Assembly (NCBI RefSeq): GCF_029968095.1
Contig: NZ_JASCIR010000009.1
Span: forward strand, 1-64,000
Origin: Streptomyces solicavernae
GTDB taxonomy: Bacteria; Actinomycetota; Actinomycetes; Streptomycetales; Streptomycetaceae
DNA: 64,000 nt
Direction: 5' to 3'
Made by a program: the position numbers and the translations under genes. Positions within the stretch are counted from its first letter, which is position 1, and every line of letters begins with the position of its first letter. Positions 62,909 through 64,000 of the stretch are shown here, piece after piece. The notes beneath the pieces are model-generated. The model was not told the DNA's origin, searched no databases, and saw only the letters and a list, made by a program, of their open reading frames with translations.

Positions 62909-63495
62909 TCTGCCGGCTGTTCACGTCCGGGACCGCAGGCGCTCGTGGCCGGCGGCACGGTCTACCTCATCGAGCGCAACCAGGACGACCAGGACGCCGC
63001 GCCCCGCCCCGGCGACAGCGCCCCGAAGGACCCCGGTTCAACCCCGACCTCGCCCGGCCAGGGGAGGATGCGCCCTCCGGCAGCGTCCCCTCGTACTTCG
63101 TCGGCACATGGACGACCGACACGGGGTACGGACGCCCCAGTCGGATCGAGATCAAACAAGCCGCCGACGGCCGGCAGGCGGTGACCTTCTACCGGTACCC
63201 GCAGGACGGGGGCGCGGGCGGGCTGTGCGTGACCGTGTCCCGGCTGATCGCGGTGGAGCAAGGCGGCACACGCCTCAACTTGGACACCGGGAAAGTGGAC
63301 TCGTCGCGTTCCTCCCCCTACTGCGTCAACGAGTCGGCCTCGATCATCGACGCTCACTCATCCGGAATCCGCAGATCCACGAACAAGAGCAACAGCAACG
63401 GCGGCACGGTCTACAGCCGCAGCCGACCCACTGTGTTAGTACGACTATTCACCGCGCCGGATACGCCGTCCGGGCCACGGGTAGGGACTCGCTGA
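62909..63495 (+). pseudogene. Frameshifted remnant of a secreted/kinase-tail type domain
   Basis: Two frames are needed. The first reads ALVAGGTVYLIERNQDDQDA up to about 63030. The second reads from about 63030: PSYFVGTWTTDTG, GGLCVTVSRL, LNLDTGKVDSS, PYCVNES, to a stop at 63495. The second part has the two-cysteine, GTW-start pattern of small beta-barrel domains that sit outside the membrane in some Streptomyces Ser/Thr kinases; this is from memory of family appearance. The first part looks like the end of a membrane helix. No kinase domain precedes it. A sequencing error at the junction would be the alternative. The 75 bases before it are empty. Confidence 0.45.
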
Positions 63496-63524
63496 CGTGA
63501 TCACTTAAGGTCGCCGTCCGATGA

Positions 63525-64000
<476 letters not shown>

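Overview
The window is about 70 percent G+C with strongly third-position-GC-biased genes. It carries the division and cell-wall (dcw) gene order of Streptomyces: rluD, lspA, a DksA-like gene, ileS, divIVA, yggT, sepF, ylmE, pgeF, ftsZ, ftsQ, murG, ftsW, murD, mraY, murF, murE, ftsI, ftsL, rsmH. This is followed by aroH, trpEG, ldh, pfkA and the macRS pair in the order familiar from the chromosome core of S. coelicolor. Everything points to a chromosomal core segment of a Streptomyces species. I see no tRNA, rRNA, phage, insertion sequence or CRISPR array.

Layout. 1-2804 (minus): end-on GNAT fragment, rluD, lspA, DksA/TraR-type regulator. 3079-6607 (plus): ileS behind a translational T-box. 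6701-24580 (minus): the dcw cluster, read from a candidate promoter upstream of rsmH, with an extra promoter in front of ftsZ. No mraZ is present between rsmH and the divergent beta-carbonic anhydrase. 25916-30773 (plus): a MoxR ATPase, DUF58 and transglutaminase operon. 30925-33023 (minus): DUF3040, methyltransferase and HEPN-like genes. 33302-36937 (plus): an atypical ABC ATPase, a YhgE/Pip membrane protein and a TetR regulator. 37309-39469 (plus): DUF4126 and a CrtI-like oxidoreductase. 39543-44414 (minus): H/Q-rich membrane protein, metF, thiE, Rv2175c-like DNA-binding protein and an FAD reductase. 44743-47125 (plus): a TPP riboswitch and thiO-thiS-thiG. 47247-50815 (plus): PASTA kinase, endonuclease IV and a histidine-rich DUF4396 protein behind a CsoR-type operator. 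50844-53875: molybdopterin oxidoreductase, bacterioferritin with its ferredoxin (iron box) and class II DAHP synthase. 53984-56222 (plus): a trp leader peptide with attenuator and fused trpEG. 56162-61194 (minus): ldh, pfkA, macR, macS, plsC. 61324-64000 (plus): hydrolase, acidic membrane protein, a broken reading frame and the start of a germacradienol/geosmin synthase.

How the parts fit. The first half makes lipid II (MurD/E/F, MraY, MurG), builds the septum (FtsZ/Q/W/I/L, SepF) and directs tip growth (DivIVA). RsmH and IleS tie it to translation. The second half supplies cofactors and precursors (folate C1, thiamine, chorismate, tryptophan), iron storage and signalling. Two traits recur. 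Many genes lack a Shine-Dalgarno and instead have a TANNNT-like -10 box 6-7 bases before the start codon, so they look leaderless. Short tandem repeats also sit at gene ends and in low-complexity protein segments, including a 23-bp x4 repeat across the lspA stop codon and an 18-residue x3 repeat inside TrpE.
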